The translations under genes were made by a program, and so were the position numbers. A DNA stretch of 64,000 nt from NCBI RefSeq assembly GCF_949628265.1, contig NC_088789.1:3348001-3412000 (forward strand). Reading direction: 5' to 3'. Positions 47,101 to 59,612 of this stretch are shown one piece after another; positions within the stretch are counted from its first letter, which is position 1, and the number at the start of each line of letters is the position of its first letter. Source of the DNA: Cloeon dipterum (Eukaryota > Arthropoda > Insecta > Ephemeroptera > Baetidae). Below the pieces are notes generated by a model that was not told where the DNA came from, did not search any database, and saw nothing but the letters and a program-made list of their open reading frames with translations.

Positions 47101-49548
47101 TCAAACTAAAAGTGGATATTATAAAATTCAGTCCCTTTGATAAAATCAACTATACCATGAATAAATATGGGTGTGCATCTCAACATTTTCATCGAAAATT
47201 CCTTTTCCAGACAGAGAAATGCCTTTGTTAACATTTTTGCGTGGTTTTAATCTCGCCTCCAAAGCGTATCTCCTTTTTGGAGAACGACAATCCCTTGACT
47301 GTAAGGCTTTGAAGTGAGCATTGTATTCCTATATACGCGCCTCACGGTGCGGCTGTTTCTATTTTCGTATTTAAAACTTTCCTTGTCTGGGTAAAATCCC
47401 GAGCATTGCTAATTTTTAAGTGAAAACATGTCTATATTGCTCACTTTGGATTCGTCGTTGGAATCTGTGCCCGTGATGTCGATGACGTTGCTCTCGGGAG
47501 GCTGCATTTCGCCCCGCGGCGATTCCTGCTGTGACTGCGCCCTCTGGCCCGACGGCTGCAAGTACTGGTTGAGGCCGAGCTCGTTGATCGCGTGCTCGAC
47601 GCTGGACGAAGTAACGCGCGGTCGCTTGGCCGGCGACGGTTGGTGCAGCTGCAGGTTGGGCACGGCCACGATGGCGCTGGCCGGTGTGGTCGACCGCAGG
47701 TGCTGGAACTGCTGCGGGGCGCGCACCATGCCGTAGGCCTCCGTGGCCGCGGCCTCCCTTTGGCCGCCTGCTGATGGCTCGCGGCTAGAAATTGTATTTC
47801 GGTGTACACTAGAAATAATCACACGTGGCACTTTTTGGGGTATCAGAAAATTCGCAAAAAGGTTGACATCACTACAGACACCGCACGCATGCAAATATTT
47901 TGACAGCACAAATTTGCAAAAAGCGCATGCCACTCTCTGTCTCGAAAGCCCTCTAGTTTGCTGAAAGCGCCTTTAATTATCTTGTGTGTTTTTAGTTAAT
48001 TACAGAGGACAAGACTCTTCAATTAATATATATACTTACTGCAAAAACTCCTCTATGATCTCTGGTCGCCTGATGCGAAAATCCTCCAGAAGTGCTTCGA
48101 TTTCTTCTTTGCTCCCGCCTTCGTGGATTCTGTGCAATGCTGACGGCAAAGGCGAGCTAAATTTGGAAATAATTTGTTTTTTAATTAAATGATGCGTTCC
48201 AGAGATTTTTTGGCGCACTAACCGGTCAATCTCGCTTTTCAAATCCCGTGTTTGCGAACTCGGACTGAAATTATGTTATTTTAAATATTCTCAAGACATT
48301 CCTTTTAATAAGAGAACTCTCACCGTTTTCCGTAATTCGGCGATAATTGCTCAGCATGATTATTTTGTGGCGACTCTGGCGGCTGAATATCTTGCCTTCT
48401 GATATGGAACGTGGCCACAGGCTCTAAAGGAACCGAGGTTGGAGCGACCTGCGGTTGATGCAAGAGATTATATATTGCGTTCAATGTATAAAAATAGAAT
48501 TGATCCTACGTGTGCCGCTGCCCTTTGTCGGTCCTTTTTTATTCCTCCGTCGAAGAGGGCTGTGGCGTTGGCGTTCATGATGTTAGCCCTGTTCGTCCTG
48601 ACGCCCGTGATCTCGACGCCTTGCTGCGGACTCGAACTGACCCTGGGCAGCTGATTCGGTGGCCTCTGTCCCTTCGGATCTTGCCCGGCTGGGCTAGTTC
48701 TGTTGTCCTCCGCGGAGGGAGAAAAACTCCTCACCCTGCTATTCGGTCTGGCGGAGGGAGAATACGGCGGTTGCGACGCTCCGCTCTTATTGTTCAACGG
48801 CGGCTGGGCGAACTCGGGGGTCTTTCTCGGCATTTGCTTGGTTGGGGAGTGCGACCGACTGCGGCTCTCCTGAGGAGACACCGGGGCTCCTGGATGGGCA
48901 TTGGGACCCCTTGGGCGAGGCGATTCGGAACGAGGGTCTGCTCTCGCAGCGTCCCCGTTGGCGTTCCTCGGAGGTTGCCACTGTTGGGGCATGTGAACTG
49001 CCTCCGGATCGTCGTCCTGGCAAAGGTTTATTATTTTCACCTTTAATTTTTTGCGATTTGCTAATCTCTGGCGGGTAGATAATTTTTATATAAAGTATCT
49101 GTGGCAGGGATTGAGGTGTGATATGCCTTCCATTCTGAACCCACTTGTAATCTTATCTGGCCCAATTATATTAATAAATCTTTTATACTTTCTCGCCAGC
49201 TTTCTTGTAAGAACCGCAGCCATTTGTGTTGATAATTAAATAGTTTTGTAGCGCCCCTGGGTTTTAATTAAAACTCGTGCAGAGAAAGGATGCGCAAAAA
49301 AATGGAATGATTGCATTCCTCGTAATATCATTGCAAATAGAACAAGGGGAAAAATAGAAAATGAGCTATACTTGTCTGGGTGAATAGCGCATGGGTGGTG
49401 TATTGTGTCGAGAGTGAGGCATAGTAGGCGATGGGCTACTTATGGGCGACGGGGGTGGCAGCGATGAAGAGTTTTGAGTCACTTCAGCAGAGGCGGTTGA
49501 AGCATCGTCACTACTTCCACCCTGAGAGGAACCTTTAAAGATTTGCAT
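44162..49548 (-). CDS. MYND-like zinc-finger protein with polyglutamine, family not recognised
   Basis: Ten exons in order: 49372-49548, 48510-49016, 48324-48448, 48223-48264, 48040-48156, 47445-47808, 46364-46591, 45375-45666, 45089-45319, 44162-44622. Every junction is GT-AG with matching phase, giving about 847 residues. The N-terminal third is Ser/Pro-rich and disordered. A short helical region (KEEIEALLEDFRIRRPEIIEE) is followed by Gln-rich sequence and, near the C terminus, long polyglutamine. The last 58 residues hold CLQC, CSSC and YCSREC, the cysteine pattern of a MYND finger, with His/Cys further on spaced unlike a standard MYND end. MYND fingers bind proline-rich peptides, often in transcriptional corepressors; a regulatory role is inferred. 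The ATG at 49548 has an in-frame TGA six bases upstream. A leader exon further upstream is possible. Confidence 0.83.
44390..44455 (-). repeat. CAG-type trinucleotide repeat coding polyglutamine
   Basis: Plus-strand TTG/CTG triplets encode two glutamine runs (about 13 and 7) split by histidine in the MYND gene's last exon. CAG and CAA codons are mixed. Confidence 0.9.
45692..45899 (+). mobile_element. MITE copy with terminal inverted repeats (AGAGGTCTCA family)
   Basis: Starts TAGAGGT and ends TGAGACCTCTA. The interior has CTGCGCCGCGCCAGCC, AATTTTGGGTC and CCACCGGTGAAAAAGG, all matched by the 63236 copy. TA at both edges suggests a TA target site. Length about 208 bp. It sits in an intron of the MYND gene. 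Confidence 0.75.
47409..47808 (-). CDS. Alternative terminal exon of the MYND gene (retained intron)
   Basis: If the donor AAA|GTGAGC (exon end 47445) is not used, the frame reads on through VSNIDMFSLKN to a stop at 47409. This would give a protein of about 456 residues without the polyglutamine and MYND parts. Both readings are in phase with the upstream exon. No clear AATAAA is close by. Confidence 0.4.
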
Positions 49549-52117
49549 TTTTCTTCAAACGACGACGGGAAGGAAGCAGGAAGCGATAGTATTTATCAAA
49601 AAACTTGTTAAAGCTATCACAAGCGTGTCCTGTATTGCTGATATCAAGTGCGAGCTTTCATTTATTTATGCTAGTCCGGTTTTAGGAATTAATTTATATT
49701 TTATATATATGTACTTCTTATCAACAGGTTTCCTGGTGGAAATCCGTAGGCTTCAACAAAATTACCACATCCCGCCGTCATTTTTCTACCACATTTTCCA
49801 CTTCCCTTCTTATCAAAAATCCAGTTTATTTGCAACTTAAATATCTTCTATTTTAATTATATATTTTTAAATAATAAATAAAGCAACAAATAGACGGGAA
49901 TAATATTCCGCGTGTAGACTTGAAATTCAAAATTTTCAATTTTCAATTTTTCTTTATACACAGAGTACTCACGAAGATTGTTATCTTTGTTGTTTTCTGG
50001 AGAATCGTGCACCATATTTTCCTGGTGTTGACCGAGTGATTAGCTGATTTGGCGGACCATCAGATCCACACTTGCTGTCCTCGTCGATACGCTCTGGCGA
50101 CTAATAATTTTTATCACTCAGCCTCTACTACAGCGCGCGGACAGCATGCTGCGCGTGTGCATCTCGGCTCACCACACCGCGGGTGTCCCCTCTCCGCGTA
50201 TCCCTGTGCGACGCTTGTAGCTCTATCGTAATAATAAATTCTCGCTGGTCAATAATTTATTTATAATTCAAGACCCTCCAACCGATTGAGAGGCGAGTTT
50301 GTCCCATCTCATTAGGGCGATTTCCAATTAAACTGAGTGGCACCTCCTGAGGTATGCATTATTTACTCTGCGGAATTTAATACCAGGTATACTAAAATAG
50401 GAGTAAAAAGGACGAAAAATTGTCTGATTATAGTTTGTAGTATCGATTGCCTCCTTGATTTGAATTTTACCGGGGACGTTGCACTAGCTCGCTGTCTCCG
50501 GGACCGAGACGCTTTTAATTTCATAATTTTTTTAAAAATATTTTTTATTTCAAATATTCAGTGTCTAGAGTCACACAAATCGTGCGAGACAACAAAATCC
50601 TAATTTTTGCGTCTACCAAAATTAAATGAAAAAATGGCATTATGATCCGTGGGTTATCGCAAACTTATCAGCAAATGATCGTTGAACTTTGCTTCGAGCT
50701 TATCTGCCCGAAATGATTATATTTTCATCTTTAGAATCCTAGATAAATTAAGGAGTGTTTGCTGTCGGTGCGGGCAGTGTATAAATGTATAGTTGGAGCC
50801 ATTTTTATTGTCTTATCGAACGCGCGCGTTATCGAAGATTAGACCGTGCGCGCTCGAGAGAGCGCGGTGAGAGAGAGGTGATCATGACATGCAGCAGCAG
50901 GAATGATAAAAAGGAACGCGCGAGGTCCTTCGTCATTGGAGCGCCGAAAATCTTGAGATAACGCGCCAATATATTTTTATGATGTGTTATCAATTAATAA
51001 ACGTTTCATCATGCACCGGTCGTCAGAGATCGAACAACATGGAAAATACGAGTAAATATATAAAAAAGCTATTTTCAAGTAAGATAACCTGTTATCTCTT
51101 ATCGTCGTGTTGAACTTATGAAACACTCTTCAACACTCACTGCGCCACTATTAACAGATAACAAGATAAGATAGCGTGAATGGCACACAGAATGAACGCA
51201 CGGCCCTGTTGCTGCTCAGAATTTGTTTAATTTTATTAATAGGGTAAAGAGAGCGCGTAATAAAGATAAACGAACGGACGTTACGTAAATCAGCATGCAA
51301 ATATTCAAATTATGTATTTTCTTGGGTGCGTGTCAGTGTAATCCAGTCAAATTTGTTTCGATAGAGTAGCAGGATTTATTTAGCTAGAACGAAGCCAAGG
51401 TCATTTAGTCAATCAAATCATTTTTCATCCATGTGCAGGTTCCTTGTATTTTGAAGAAAAAAACTACAATGTAGACAAATGAGCGGCGAAGGTTTGAATC
51501 TGTTACACAATAACTAAATATATACGAAACTACACAAAGAGTCCTGTAGGTTGAATAATTGCTATGCTCCAAAGGGAAAGGGCTCAAAAACTGCAATTTA
51601 ATTCCAAATTATTTTCTAGTGAGAGCCAGCAGAATGCTGGCGCAAATGAATGAAGCCACATCAGTTAGAATTTAATCAGTACTCAGACGCGACAGAGTTT
51701 GCATCGATTATAGATCGCCAGGCAGCGATTCAACAAGATTTCTCGCAACAAAAATAACGCATCTGTGACGAGTACAAAATTGAATTCGATTATTCATCAA
51801 CAGTATAAACTCGATTATTTGACACTATCACTTAAAGGGTAATTAATATCTAATGGAATCAACACTGGATAAATGGAATCTTTTTGAAGGCATCATGCAT
51901 TTCAAACAAGGCAATAAGGATAGCAAACAACTCCATAGTTAGTTCACCTTTTATCTGTCTTTGATCGAGTTTTTACTGCTTTCTGTGACAAAATTACCAT
52001 TCCTCAAGTTTGATTTTGACCACAAAAAAAATATAGCATCGTAAATACAACTTTCTAAAAAATATGAAAAATATTGGGGAGTCAACTGGGGCTGCCAATG
52101 CTTAGTTTTACTGGGTT
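49549..52117. other. Spacer between the MYND gene and GGNBP2
   Basis: AT-rich. On the minus strand near 49980-50023 an ATG opens MVHDSPENNKDNNL and reaches a good GTGAGT donor in phase 1, but no phase-matching acceptor was found; it may be an upstream leader exon of the MYND gene. A GC/GA-rich block near 50820-50880 could be a promoter. Nothing else was recognised. Confidence 0.4.
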
Positions 52118-55100
52118 TCAACAAGGATTGTTGCACAGGATCTCGAAACGAGCTCTAAGGATTTCACGCAACTCTCTTCTCTTCTCTTTTACTTCCTCCA
52201 TTTGAGCTTCAAATGCTTTCACATCCTCTGCTGGAATGAAACTGCTCTCGCTGTCTTCCTCATCAAGTGTCGGCGTATCCTGGAATTAGATTTTAACTCA
52301 CTAAGTAACAAATTTGTTTCAGCCGAGTGTTTTGAAAGCAGCAATTTAAAAATTTAAAGATTTCAAATTCCGGTCCAAATTGATAACTTAAAGAAAAAAA
52401 ATGTCTTTTAAATAGTATTAATTTAATGAAAATCTAATTATTTCATAAAATAAATTTAATAATGAATAAAAATGACATCAATTAAAAATGGTATCCATCA
52501 AACCACTATGGACACTCAGGCAAGCAACAAGAAAAAATGTTGTTTTATAATTATATAAATCCTATGGGGCATATTGCATAATATGGATAAGGTTCCTCTA
52601 AAAATGACACCTACCTCTAACATCTGCAATAATGTTCTTGGGCCATTATCGACCAAAGACTTCTTTTGCCATAACAATTCTCTGAGGGTGTTGTTCTCTT
52701 TACTTGCCTCAGCACAATCTGTTGACACATTTTAGTTAAAGTCGTCTCTCATTCAAGGCTGACAAGCTTACCATCGTGGTTGCAGAAGCCATCCGAACAA
52801 GCGACTTCAGATCCCTCTGGTGAACTGGGCAGGCTGCATGAGCCAGAAATGGTTTCATTTCCCTCTGACGAGTATCCAAAGTCATGCGACTGCTGGCTGG
52901 AACACCTGGCTGACCACTTGTTGGCAGGATTTTTCTGAGCACTTTGACACGAGTCACAAGACGCGGCCGCCATGCCAACAGAACCGCCGCCGCCACTACA
53001 ATTCTGCTGAACCATGAGCTGCGGATGGTGTTTGGTGCCTTTTTTATTTGTCGCGCACGACAGTTTACGGCTCAACACGACCTTTTTCTTCTCATCAATG
53101 ATGTCTTTGCCGTCTTCGCTATCTTCACACAGGCAAGCCGGGTTTTTGCAGGGTTGCTCCTCACCACACTTAGAACAAAAGTTGTAAAAATCAAGTTAGT
53201 AATCTCAAAGCTAATTTTTCAAGTAGATTTTTGATCAGAGTAAAAATGGTTACAGTCAAAACAAAATTCAGGCAAGCTTGAGTGTCCGCTCACCTCACAG
53301 TTACTCTCTTTTTCTTCCGCCTTCTTTTCTTTCTTCTTCTTCCTTTTCTGCTTTTTGTTTTCCTTGCGGATCTCCTTTGCAAGTTCTTCCTTGGTGATTT
53401 CCTCGTAGAGTAGCATGAGTTTTGACATGCCCCTCTTTTCATCTACTGCCAACTAATTTGACAAGGAATACATATTAAAACAATTCTTACAATTATTTCA
53501 CGCGATAGCTTTCTCAAGGAATCTATCAAATATTTGAAAGACCCACCTGAAAGTTTCGGCCCAACGCTTGCGTGGCAGCTGCAGCCAGAACCTTGGCAGT
53601 TCTCTCTTCCTCTCTCAGCCTTTGCTGGATTCTGTGGAGCCGGTCATAGAGACAAAGCCCGATGCAAGTAAGGACTTCCTCTTGAGCCACCTCCAAAGTC
53701 TTGGCATGCCTCTCTCTACGACTGAGCAAAGTATTACATGTGTAAAATGAGGTTGAAAACTAAGGAGAATTGATCAATGTGGTTGCTTTTGGTCATTTCC
53801 CCCGCTGTTTTTTCAGTGTTTTGGTGTTCAATTAAACTGATAAAAAATAGTACTTGTCAAAATCAGGGTTCGCCAAAAACCCGTGTTTTCCGAAAAAACA
53901 CTGCAATGCAAAATACTTTTTGCGGGGTTTTATGCAATTTTGCGTACTTTCCCGAAACATGCATTTTGATTGAAAATTCTCGTGATGGATGATAAAAACT
54001 AGGGATGACCTTTTTTGACGCGAAATGTGACCTTTTCGAGGTTAAATTCGGTAAAATGCGGAAAACCCCAAAACTGGTGGGTTTTCCGGCTGTTCATAGC
54101 GCAAAAGACAGTAGTTCATTTTTGTGAATTGCAAAATTGGCGAACCCTGGTCAAAATATGATGCCTAATTTTTTTACCTATTACAAAAAAAAATGGGAGA
54201 GATTTTACGTCCAAACAAAAAATGAGTTTCTTTGTAGGATTTAGAAAAATCAATTAGAGATAAAATAATTGAATAGAAAAATAATGAGCCCAGGCAATCG
54301 ACAACAAATAAAAAATGAAAAGCCAATGGAATTAAATGCAAGAAGATTCTCAAATTACCTTCCGTTGAGCTCTGGCTCAGCTCTATTGATGAGCTGACTA
54401 ACAAAGTCGGTGCTGCACTTGATGTGCAAGTGCTTTTCATCAGAGCAGTACTCGATGCCATCATACAACGCCTTCTGGTAGCCTTTGAGCTCTTCAGCAG
54501 TGGGTTGTGCGACACCGTCAGGAGGCACAGGCGTGTCTCCGTCGGCGACCAGCAGAGAGTATGCCTGAAGCACTTTGTTGCGGCACTCTGTGCAGAAGCG
54601 GTGCTTGCGGAGGTACGCCTCCAGGGTCTGCAACAGTACAGAGGTTTCGACCAGCAGCGCCTCTTCTCTGCAAATCGGATACATCGCGTCCCAAACGTCC
54701 AGCCAGTTGCCGATGGCACCGCGGTGTCTCTGGGTTTCTAGGGTGTGCAGGGTGCAGCGGGGCCTTTTCTTAGACCGCTGAGGCCCGTCAGCTAGCGAGT
54801 TCAACCTGCTCCTAGAAGAGTAAGTTGGAACAGTAATTAGCAACTTTATTTATTGTTATGAACCAGTAGGGCAACTTTGCCCCATACATGCTCACTTCCA
54901 ACACCAAAATATTGCAAATTTTAACTGAACATTATAAAAGAGGTTTGTTCAGTAATGCGAAAACATTAGATCTTCAATTGTCCATATAAACGCACTGAAG
55001 TTCTCATTCATGCATATGTATTTAGCGACAGAATCGACTGAATATTCAAGTACCATGGTACTTACATTTTTGTCTATTTAACAATTACACAAAACAGCTC

Positions 55101-57866
55101 AATGTCCAGCGCGAGAACATGCCACGCATATTTGGCTTTTGCCACCTATTCAGGATATTTAAAGTTGGAAATAGCTATTTTTCAACTGTAGGATAAATAA
55201 CTTATGGAGGAAATTCCTGCGGTTTACCTGTTGCTATTTTGGTCTCTTCAAATAACAAAAAGTCAAAGAATCTATTTAAATTAAATTGAAAGGTTGGGTG
55301 GAAAATTTTACAATCATTCAGTAATTAAGTGTGCATGGAAGCAAAGAGAGCCTTTATTCAAAGAGAGTATAATATTGAATTTAGCCAAAGCTTTGGGAAC
55401 AGAAAATTAGGATTGCCAATTTTCAATCAAACATGCTTGAGATTTATTGGCCAGTGTGTAATAAATTAGAATTAGTAGAGGTGTTTTTTCATCAGTTCAC
55501 CTCTTTCTAGATGGGCAACTAGCGAAAACTCCGTGTCCCAATAACATCGCATTAAACAATATCATGGGCGCACGAGACTCATTGGAGTAAGCCCAGTCCA
55601 GATAAGGACCAGCTCGTGCTACTGCCCCAGGACCGAGGTCTTATATTGAAATGCTAGGCATTCCTCCCATGAAGTTCATTAATGTATGCTGGAAAGGTGC
55701 TTACCGGCAAGTTGCGAGTTGAAAAGCTTTCGCAATCCTCTTCGTCAATGTATGAGAGTCAAATATAGGTTCAACCCATCCCTAACGATATTAGACGCCT
55801 CTAATATCCTTACTTGACCTCAAACATAGCTCCTATTCTCGCATTGCAAGTAAACGCGTAAGAATGTGCTCATCAGTGCGAGCAAACGGCTTGATGTAAG
55901 TCACTTGAATAGGCGATCAAGTAAATCCAGCAGAAAGTTTGACTCTGCTGTCGTATGTTGAAAGAAAAGTCATGATTCCACTTTTCTAATAGCTTGGTTT
56001 CTTGAGTCTGCGCCAGCTTGAACACAGACACACAAAGCCACAAGGAAAACGGTGAAAGACACGCTCATCCCTCGCCTTACCTGTATTTGCCGAAACAAAA
56101 TATATTAACCTTACTGCTTGGCCTAACTTAGGAAAGTGCCAAGCTCTAAGTTTTCATTGCGGCTTTTGAGAATAATAATACATTTCACCAACATGTATTT
56201 CTCAGCCTAACAAACAGGGTTCGCAAAAACCCGAGTTTTCTTTCAAAAAATCCACTGCATTGCAAAAACCTTTTTGCGGGTTTTCCTGCAATTTTGCGCA
56301 TTTTTTCGGAACACGTGCATTTTTATTGAAAATAAAACATTCTCTTGATGGATGAGCAAAATATATTTTTACAGAAAAAAAACGCCACTGGTTTCACCTA
56401 GAGACCAACACTAATCGAAATTTTCCATAATTTACGACTTTTTGACGCGAACTGCTACCTTTTCTAGGCTAAATTCGGAAAAATGAAGAGAAACCCAAAA
56501 CTGGCGGGTTTTCCAGATGTATTTTCGGGCTAAAAATTAATGATACATTTTTGGCATTGCAAAATTGGCGAACCCAGCTAACAAAGTTTACCAAATAATT
56601 AAATTATGAAAGATAATAATTAAATCATAAAACTTGGGAAGTTTAAATTTCTACAAAATTTGAAAGTTAACTATATAGGAATTCAGTAGGGAATTAGGGT
56701 TGTGACTGCCCTGAGTACCTCGGATAAAAGCAATTCACAAGATTATAGGATGACAGCTGGTAGTAAGAGAATGTTTTCTGGGATTGGTTGCCATCAATAT
56801 TAATACGAGTGTTTTTTGCCTTTATGGCGCTTATCATGAAAGACAGGAGAGGCAGAGAATCTTAAGAATGCGAGATAGTGCAAGCACAAGTTTTTTCTCT
56901 CCTGGAAGGTTGGAAGTGATCGATAAAAGTTCAAACTGTTCTTACTCATGATCACGCAGCAGCGCACAAAGGGTTGGCGGATCTTCAAGGGCTGATTTGC
57001 TGACGATCAAGAATCCTTCCTTAGTAACCTCTATAGGATGAAAAGTAGGATGACCAAACTTCTTCAATGTGTAGAACATCTTTTCCACACTGAATAAAAT
57101 CAATTTTGGTTGCTGATTAGTTGGCATAATAGAGAGTTGCAGATCTACCTCCTTCGGCAGCCAACACAGGGAATTGTCTGGCTCAAGATGTCCAAGACAT
57201 CTTTGCAATTTACTCGGAATGCTTTATTGATGTCTTCAAACGAGAGCAAGCTGTAGAGTGACAGAAAGGTTTCGTAGTCTTTTCCCTTTGAGGTTGTGCC
57301 TTCGCCGATAATGTTGGAGTTGGTAAGATCCAGAATCATCTGCAATGAAAAGGAATAAAACCATTACAACTCGGAGCATACCGGAAAAATATATAGAAAC
57401 ATGTGTTTCCTGGCGTTTCGACAGGCCCAGCTGTTTAAAACATAATTGAGAGCCTGCCACTATGCACCGAGATCGAAATGTGTGACTCAGCTCATAAACC
57501 GTGGGCAACTAAAATTGGTCACCTCTCTTAAAGGTCATTGAAGGTTTTGATTATTTATGTCAGGTAAAAGGTATGTAGGTATACCACTCCTCATTTGCAT
57601 TGCAATCCAATATGGCGGACAGGATTGTGCTACTTGCAAAGGCAGGATTCTCTACAACGTGAAAAATGGCCACTTGACGGGAATGCGAGAAATGACTGAA
57701 CACGCAAAACGTGCAAGACTCCAGGATGATGTTGGCCCCGCAAGTTATCGGAAAGAGAATAGAAAATCATTCTCACGGATAAGTTTTCGTCGACATCGAG
57801 AGGAAGTTGCCTCTTTTTGATAGGGGTGTTTTCTTCCGTCACAAAGACGTCCACAAGCTTCGCCAT
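52118..57866 (-). CDS. GGNBP2: Gametogenetin-binding protein 2 orthologue
   Basis: GGNBP2 (ZNF403) is a conserved cysteine-rich protein of unclear biochemistry, linked in mammals to spermatogenesis and growth control. Exons in order: 57777-57866, 57149-57339, 56946-57089, 54359-54811, 53547-53721, 53294-53452, 52772-53168, 52615-52718, 52118-52279. All have GT-AG borders and consistent phases; 624 residues against about 697 in human. Family blocks seen: IPCVGCRRSVEKMF near residues 86-100, LDVWDAMYPICREEALLVE, LEAYLRKHRFCTECRNKVL, RRERHAKTLEVAQEEVLTC, a Lys-rich coiled segment (KKQKRKKKKEKK), the DFGYSSEGNET...ACSDGFCNHD region, and an acidic and then helical C terminus. Two introns carry hAT-like MITEs. 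Identification is strong. The start MAKLVDVFV matches the family N terminus. Confidence 0.95.
53864..54149. mobile_element. hAT-like MITE, copy 1 (286 bp)
   Basis: Terminal inverted repeats CAGGGTTCGCCAAAA and TTGGCGAACCCTG. An exact 8-bp target duplication GTCAAAAT flanks it at 53856-53863 and 54150-54157. The interior is AT-rich without coding capacity. It lies in a GGNBP2 intron. Confidence 0.9.
55632..55726 (+). repeat. Short dispersed repeat shared with 35699-35785
   Basis: The blocks ACCGAGGTCTTATATTGAAA and GCTGGAAAGGTGC appear in the order seen near 35699. The rest is diverged. It lies within a long GGNBP2 intron. Confidence 0.45.
56215..56577. mobile_element. hAT-like MITE, copy 2 (363 bp)
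   Basis: Same family as the 53864 element: starts CAGGGTTCGCAAAAACC and ends TTGGCGAACCCAG, with an exact 8-bp duplication CTAACAAA at 56207-56214 and 56578-56585. It carries about 75 bp more internal sequence than copy 1. It lies in a GGNBP2 intron. Confidence 0.9.
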
Positions 57867-57923
57867 CGCTCGCACGTTAATGAATATTCACTGCGATTAA
57901 CTCAAGCAAACTGAAATTATTGC

Positions 57924-58262
57924 GTGAGCAATAAAATCACCATAATGAGCACTTTTTCGCTAAAAGAAACGGCTACGCACAAAGCCGCTTTCCAGACCTC
58001 AAATGAGTGTGTGGTGGTGTGGGATAAGAAAACAAGAATCAAGCTGAATTATTTTGCTCAACTGACATACCAGAGCCATCGTACGAACAAACTCACTACT
58101 AGTATTAATGACCCTCCCCCTCCAATGAATGTAACCGGTAAGCTCTGCAGGCGGTCGGTCGTAGGCTCCACCAGTGAAGTGCACAATGGTTCCAGTGGTG
58201 GCTATTCAATAGCCCGCCTTTTGCTGGGTGTTCTTCTCATTTATCTTTTAACTTTTCCCTAG
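57924..58262 (+). CDS. Small ORF divergent from GGNBP2, uncertain
   Basis: A 112-codon frame begins only 58 bases from the GGNBP2 ATG, on the opposite strand. It ends with small residues (NGSSGG) and a hydrophobic tail, ARLLLGVLLIYLLTFP, resembling a tail anchor or GPI-addition signal, but there is no N-terminal signal peptide. GTAAGC at 58139 and CTCTGCAG at 58160 inside it could be splice sites. The tail could therefore be a last exon of something else, or the frame may be chance. I do not recognise the protein. Confidence 0.25.
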   Translation: MSNKITIMSTFSLKETATHKAAFQTSNECVVVWDKKTRIKLNYFAQLTYQSHRTNKLTTSINDPPPPMNVTGKLCRRSVVGSTSEVHNGSSGGYSIARLLLGVLLIYLLTFP

Positions 58263-59245
58263 CCCTAGTCCCTTTTCCCACCCACGGTGCAAACCTTTGC
58301 TATATTATTTACTCCCTAAATTCCCTAAGAAGGGTCGCTCTTATTCTTTGGTGTGTTGCAGTTTGTATTTTAAAATTAACTTTGCTCTTTGTTGGGCTTG
58401 TCCGATTTCTATTGTCACTTTTTGAGTAAGGATAACCAATAGTCAGGCCAGTGTGGAATTATAATAGAATGACAACAAACAATAATTTTGAAAATTTTTG
58501 TCAGGCACCTATCCTGTAACATGGTTTTAGAGAAATGAATGCGGAGAAAATTAAAGACTTACGCAAAATTATGCAACAATATATTTTTATCCTTTTTATG
58601 GAGAAATAAAATTAATAATATCATATAGGTGTGTTCAAACGGTTTTTTAAATTTAATCCACTTAATTGCATCACTCTAATTTACGTGTAAGAAGTTAATT
58701 AATATTAAATTATGTTAGAAAGTTATAATTTTCAATTTTTATTTATTATAACGAAATCAGCGCAATCTGTGAACTCGGAAAAGCATAATTTTTTCGACTT
58801 TAATTGGGCGAGACGCCAGCCAATGTCGGGCGTTTTCAGTTTTTGGGGACAATAGATTTTAAGAAAATGTGGCACCCTTTGTCCCATACAATATGTTAGC
58901 TCCACCAATCAAATAGCAGAACTAACTCTTTATTTGCCATCGAAGCCACCCCCACATCAAAAAATGACCAGCCCCCGTTGGCTCGCATTGTTACAGGCAT
59001 TGAAAGGAGTGTTAAAGCAGTGGGAGATACATAAGGGACATAATGCTAGGGTCACTGCCAGATATTATTCAGGGATCTATGGCTGCCCAATGTCAGGGAT
59101 GAAAAATGGTGGCTAAAAAGGTGAAATGGTCAATTCCGTTCATTATTAATGCTCCATTTTTCCAATACAGCAAAAAACAAATAATAAGGATCATAAAATT
59201 ATTATGATATATTTTAATATTACATTTTTATCATGCATTTTATTC
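58263..59245. other. AT-rich spacer between GGNBP2 and the LTR element
   Basis: No domain, splice structure or terminal repeats were recognised here. Confidence 0.5.
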
Positions 59246-59612
59246 TGTAGCGGTACAACAACGCGGTCCTGCTTTTTGTTGGAAGCCAACAATTGTCGGC
59301 GGTTTGAATTATTGTAATTTTGCATTATTGTTTAACAGCAGAAAGATGATTTTAAAATAAGAATTCAGTTTTCGTCCGTCAGCCACACGGTGCTGACGTG
59401 ATTCGTTTAATAGTGCAGAACCCGATTCAAAGGGGTGAGTCCAACCGTCAGTTAAACTAAAGAATTTGTAACTTATTATTGTAAACCATTTCAGTTCTGG
59501 TATTTTATTAAGCATCCGATCGGATTTCCAACTGTAACCACTAATACACCAACAAAATTCGTCAATCTGAATTCATCGGTCTTCATCATTTCAAACCCTC
59601 TTCATTCTCCCA
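59246..59612 (+). mobile_element. 5' LTR of a non-autonomous retroelement
   Basis: About 367 bp, starting TGTAGCGGTACAACAACGCG and ending CTCCCA, repeated directly at 60633. It is followed after AA by TTGGTGACCCCGACGTGAC, placed and shaped like a tRNA primer-binding site. Confidence 0.75.

Noticed and set aside
49973-50023. Minus-strand mini exon MVHDSPENNKDNNL as first coding exon of the MYND gene
   Set aside because: Its phase-1 donor does not match any acceptor that keeps the frame of the 49372-49548 exon, which has its own ATG after an in-frame stop; left as a possible leader exon only.
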